64,000 bases of DNA from CAVQFB01 sp963711675 (lineage in GTDB: Bacteria > Acidobacteriota > Terriglobia > Terriglobales > Acidobacteriaceae): positions 186,001 through 250,000 of the forward strand of contig CAVQFB010000005.1 of assembly GCA_963711675.1 (NCBI GenBank), read 5' to 3'. Shown one piece after another: positions 61,017-64,000 of this stretch. Made by a program: the position numbers and the translations under genes. The notes below the pieces were generated by a model. It did not search any database. It was not told the DNA's origin and worked only from the letters and a program-made list of their open reading frames with translations. Numbering within the stretch: the first letter of the stretch is position 1; the number at the start of each line of letters is the position of its first letter.

Positions 61017-62546
61017 ATGCCGACCTTCGCCGCAGTAGATATCGGTTCCAACTCCGTTCGATTGAAGATCGCCCGTTTGAGTCGAGGGCGTCTTACCTCG
61101 ATTCATGAAGATCGTGAGGTCACGCGCTTAGGCGAAGGGGTGTTCAAAACAGGATTTCTCTCCCCCGAAGCCATGTCCGAAACCATTAGGGTTTTGCGGC
61201 GATTTCACCGTACCGTACAGCGTCTGGGTGCGGACACGATAAGAGTGGTGGCCACGGCAGCCCTGCGCGATGCGCGCAACTCCCGCGCCTTCATCGAGTG
61301 GGTACGGTCGGCCACGGGCTGGAACATGGAGATCATTTCTGGTCTGGAAGAAGCGCGCCTCATTCACCTCGGCCTGGTCTCGATTTTGCGGGTCAGCGCC
61401 TCGCCAGCTCTGATGATCGACCTTGGAGGCGGCAGTTGTGAGCTGACTATTTCGAACCGCGGGCACATTCAAGGAACCGCCAGCTTGCCGTTGGGCGCCG
61501 TCCGGCTGACCCAGGAGTTTCTCCCCAGTGACCCTCCACGCGAGAGCGAGTTGGAGCGCCTTCGGGGATTTGTAGCGCGCGAAGTCGGGCGCATCGCCGA
61601 CCGTATCATCCGATCGCGTGTAAAAGTCGTGATCGCAACCTCCGGGACTGCCGCCTCTCTGGCCGCGGTGGCAGCCAATCTGCAGAAGGGCAGAAAGACC
61701 CGCCAGGCAATCGTTTCGCGGGCGGAAATGAACCGCCTCGCCAAGCTCATCACCCGACTGTCGATCGAGGGACGCCGCAAACTTCCGGGTATCGGTCCCC
61801 GGCGCGCCGAAATTATCGCGGCCGGCGCGCTGGTCTACGCCGGGCTCCTCGATCGCTGTCAGTTGCGGAACTTCCGATACTCTCCCCTGGGACTCCGCGA
61901 TGGTTTGCTCGCCCAGATGGCAGCCGAGTATGACCGCAGTACTCGATCCGGGAAGCAGATTGAATCGGAGCGGTGGGATTCGCTCAAGAATGCAGTGGAG
62001 CATTATCGCGTAGACATGGATCACGCACTGCAGGTGCGGCAGTCAGCCATGCAGTTGTTCTCTGAGCTGAAGTCCGTCCACAGGCTGCCGCCCGAATATC
62101 GGGAGTGGTTGTCCGCGGCAGCGATGCTTTACGAGGTGGGAGACTTCGTGAACCGAAGCGGCCGGCATCGGCACGCCTACTACATCATTTCCAATTCAGA
62201 GATTCTCGGGTACACGCCCGAACAGCGCCGGGTAATTGCCGCGATCGCTCGCTACCTGGGCAAGTCCCGGCCTACCCCCGGAGATGCCCCGATGAAGGCC
62301 CTTTCTCCCAGTGACCAGGACTTGGTATCTAAGGCGTCGGTACTGTTGAGATTGGCCCGGGCCTTGAATCTGGGCCGCAGCGGCGCCGTACAGAAAGCGA
62401 GCCTCCGGATTCGAAACGGCACGATCAATCTGAGCCTGACACCGCGCAAGCGAATGGGTGTGGACCTGGAACTCTGGGCAGTTGAAAAGGATCGGATTTA
62501 CTTCCGTGAGGTCTTCGGGAGGGAGCTTTCCGTTGCGGCGACATGA
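61017..62546 (+). CDS. Exopolyphosphatase / guanosine pentaphosphate phosphohydrolase
   Basis: 509 residues. The actin-like ASKHA domain contains AAVDIGSNSVRLKIARLSRG, ISGLEEARLIHLGLV, LMIDLGGGSCELTIS and VVIATSGTAASLAAV. The C-terminal part (about 315-509) corresponds to the HD-like domain, but the family's H-E-I-G reads Y-E-V-G (AMLYEVGDFV), so metal binding there may be lost. It removes terminal phosphates from polyP or pppGpp; which cannot be told. Its end overlaps sixA convergently by 49 nt. Confidence 0.92.
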   Translation: MPTFAAVDIGSNSVRLKIARLSRGRLTSIHEDREVTRLGEGVFKTGFLSPEAMSETIRVLRRFHRTVQRLGADTIRVVATAALRDARNSRAFIEWVRSATGWNMEIISGLEEARLIHLGLVSILRVSASPALMIDLGGGSCELTISNRGHIQGTASLPLGAVRLTQEFLPSDPPRESELERLRGFVAREVGRIADRIIRSRVKVVIATSGTAASLAAVAANLQKGRKTRQAIVSRAEMNRLAKLITRLSIEGRRKLPGIGPRRAEIIAAGALVYAGLLDRCQLRNFRYSPLGLRDGLLAQMAAEYDRSTRSGKQIESERWDSLKNAVEHYRVDMDHALQVRQSAMQLFSELKSVHRLPPEYREWLSAAAMLYEVGDFVNRSGRHRHAYYIISNSEILGYTPEQRRVIAAIARYLGKSRPTPGDAPMKALSPSDQDLVSKASVLLRLARALNLGRSGAVQKASLRIRNGTINLSLTPRKRMGVDLELWAVEKDRIYFREVFGRELSVAAT

Positions 62547-63028
62547 AGAGTGCGCAGGACCTTAGGCGTAAGACACCAATGCAGGGATCCCGAACTTCGC
62601 CGCACTTCTACTCTCGCCACGGCGCCCTTGCGCAGTTCGATGCTGGCCTCGCAACCCGTATCGCTGATCATTCGCCCCAGGAATTCACTCAAGTTGGGAT
62701 TGTGTCCCACCACAACAATCGATTCGTACCGGGCATACTTGTCGAGAAGTTTCTGGAAGTCGGCAAAAGTGGCCGATGGACGAAGCGCCGGTTCCATCTG
62801 CAGTTTGCCCTCATAGCCAAGTTCGTTGCCCACCAGTGAAGCGGTCTGGGTGGCCCGCTTGAGAGGACTGGAAATAATCATGTCGGCCTGGACCTCTAAC
62901 GCGGCCAATGCGCGGCCCACATACCCGCACTGATCGATTCCATCTTTATCGAGGGCGCGTTTTTCGTCTCTCTTGAGGTTGGCCATGCGCTGGCCGGCGC
63001 TGGCGTGGCGCAGGAAATAAATGATCAT
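62498..63028 (-). CDS. sixA: Phosphohistidine phosphatase SixA-like
   Basis: 176 residues, histidine-phosphatase fold. The RHA motif is at the N-terminus (MIIYFLRHASAGQRM), and conserved blocks are DMIISSPLKRATQTASLVG and YESIVVVGHNPNLSEFLGRM, where H is the second catalytic histidine. SixA removes phosphate from phosphohistidine proteins. Here it is 6 nt downstream of ppk1, so the two are co-transcribed; a role in polyP metabolism is possible but not shown. The C-terminal tail overlaps ppx. Confidence 0.9.
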   Translation of the reverse strand: MIIYFLRHASAGQRMANLKRDEKRALDKDGIDQCGYVGRALAALEVQADMIISSPLKRATQTASLVGNELGYEGKLQMEPALRPSATFADFQKLLDKYARYESIVVVGHNPNLSEFLGRMISDTGCEASIELRKGAVARVEVRRSSGSLHWCLTPKVLRTLHVAATESSLPKTSRK

Positions 63029-63034
63029 GGACGG

Positions 63035-64000
63035 TTAGCGTTCCTTCCCCGCGAGGACGCGACGCCCCGGACGCCGTTCGACCTCTGAAAGCGTCTCCAT
63101 CGACTGCTTCCCTTCGGCCAGGCCGATCAGAAAATCCTGGGCGCTAAATGCATTGGCCGGTCTCATCTTACGTTTGCTCCCGCGGGTTTGCCAGGCACGC
63201 AAGTAACTGCCATTGCTTTGCAAAAAGCGTGTCTTGGTGACGTCGGCCAGATAAGCCTCGAGAATTTCGTGACGAACCCGATGGGCCAGCTGCTCATCTT
63301 TGAGAGGTGTGAGAACCTCGACGCGTTCATATAGATTACGGGGCATCCAATCCGCGCTTCCCATATAAACTTCCTCGCTGCCGCCATTCAGGAAGTAGAA
63401 GATGCGGCTGTGTTCCAGAAAGCGTCCCACGACGCTGCGCACGCGAATGCGGTCGCTCACACCCCGAACTCCGGGTCGAAGGGCGCAAATGCCGCGCACG
63501 ATCAAATCGATCGGAACTCCAGCCTGGGAAGCACGGTACAAGGCAGTAATGACGTTCTTGTCGAGCAGCGCATTCATTTTTGCAATGATGCGCGCGGGCC
63601 GCCCATGGCGAGCGTGCTCCGCCTCGCGGTCGATCAGCGCCAGACATTTCTCCGCCAGATCCAGGGGCGCTACCAGCAAGGGCTCATAGCTCGGATGTTC
63701 CGCATAAGCTGTGAGGAAGCTGAATACATCGTGAATAGACGCGGTGATTTCGGGATTCGCCGTCAGCAAGCTCAGGTCAGTGTAGATGCGGGCCGTACTG
63801 GCATTGTAGTTGCCCGTCCCCAGGTGCGCGTAGCGGCGAGTGATTCCATCGGGGTCACGCCTCACCAGCAGCGACAGCTTGCAGTGCGTCTTCAAGCCCA
63901 CCAGTCCGTGAAAAACCTGTACTCCGGCATCCTCCAGATCGCGCGCCCAGCGAATATTCGTATCCTCGTCGAAGCGGGCCTTCAACTCCACCACTGCTGT
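63035..64000 (-). CDS. ppk1: Polyphosphate kinase 1, N-terminus beyond the window
   Basis: Reversibly transfers phosphate from ATP to polyphosphate. The frame is open to the window edge and gives 321 C-terminal residues. VGLKTHCKLSLLVRR holds the phospho-accepting histidine of the HKD-like site, followed by YAHLGTGNYNASTARIYTD, ALIDREAEHARHGRPARIIA, SQAGVPIDLIVRGICALRPG and VYMGSADWMPRNLYERVEV, the second HKD-like block. A Lys/Arg-rich tail (RGSKRKMRPAN) extends past the family's usual end. Same transcript as sixA. Confidence 0.95.
   Translation of the reverse strand, partial: TAVVELKARFDEDTNIRWARDLEDAGVQVFHGLVGLKTHCKLSLLVRRDPDGITRRYAHLGTGNYNASTARIYTDLSLLTANPEITASIHDVFSFLTAYAEHPSYEPLLVAPLDLAEKCLALIDREAEHARHGRPARIIAKMNALLDKNVITALYRASQAGVPIDLIVRGICALRPGVRGVSDRIRVRSVVGRFLEHSRIFYFLNGGSEEVYMGSADWMPRNLYERVEVLTPLKDEQLAHRVRHEILEAYLADVTKTRFLQSNGSYLRAWQTRGSKRKMRPANAFSAQDFLIGLAEGKQSMETLSEVERRPGRRVLAGKER

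Overview
The window is about 64 kb of bacterial chromosome, GC-rich and gene-dense. It most likely comes from an Acidobacteriota (Terriglobia/Koribacter-like) lineage. The clearest marker is a MacB-type permease of the Acidobacterial duplicated orphan permease type at 44835-47264. Supporting features are a glycine-rich TonB-family protein, many secreted lineage-type hypothetical proteins and the TPR cluster downstream of uvrA. I see no rRNA, tRNA, CRISPR array, insertion sequence or prophage. The taxonomic call is inference from protein families.

Layout. 1-12.3 kb: partial rhomboid protease, truB, a secreted VOC protein, a bifunctional-nuclease gene with miaB, an ArsR/SRPBCC operon with an operator-promoter, and the vitamin B6 genes pdxS-pdxT divergent from a PdxR-like MocR regulator. 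That regulator is frameshifted and lacks the PLP lysine. Then come a thioesterase, a DinB protein and a methyltransferase. 12.4-17.2 kb: a caa3/aa3-type cytochrome oxidase operon with two subunit III genes. 17.2-24 kb: acetyltransferase, uvrA, a translationally coupled secreted TPR operon and a SprT-like metalloprotease. 24-29 kb: an iron-uptake operon behind a strong Fur site (FTR1-DUF2318 fusion, two FtsX/MacB-like permeases, and an ABC ATPase fused to a DtxR-type metal-sensor module). 29-38.4 kb: murI, a TonB-family gene, a heavily frame-broken ileS followed by lspA, a lytic transglycosylase and a GAF protein. 38.5-44.8 kb: ECF sigma with zinc anti-sigma, PilZ, a DUF885 peptidase, and a corrinoid protein with an MttB-type methyltransferase. 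44.8-56.4 kb: ADOP permease, M48 protease, YceI, inositol-phosphate synthase, SDR, pncB and a large YncE/phosphoesterase protein. 56.5-64 kb: phosphate and polyphosphate genes (pstCAB-phoU, CHAD, ppx/gppA, sixA, ppk1).

The most unusual object is the ATPase-DtxR fusion at 27799-29031. It would place a metal sensor directly on the engine of an iron transporter, and an internal start could also release a free regulator. The phosphate end of the window groups phosphate import with polyphosphate binding, synthesis and breakdown.

A caution applies to the whole window. Four genes (the MocR regulator, the first FtsX permease, ileS and pstB) carry reading-frame breaks, and most read as small insertions, often just 5' of GAA or GAC. 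This could be sequencing or assembly error as easily as biology, so presence or absence calls on these genes should be checked against reads.
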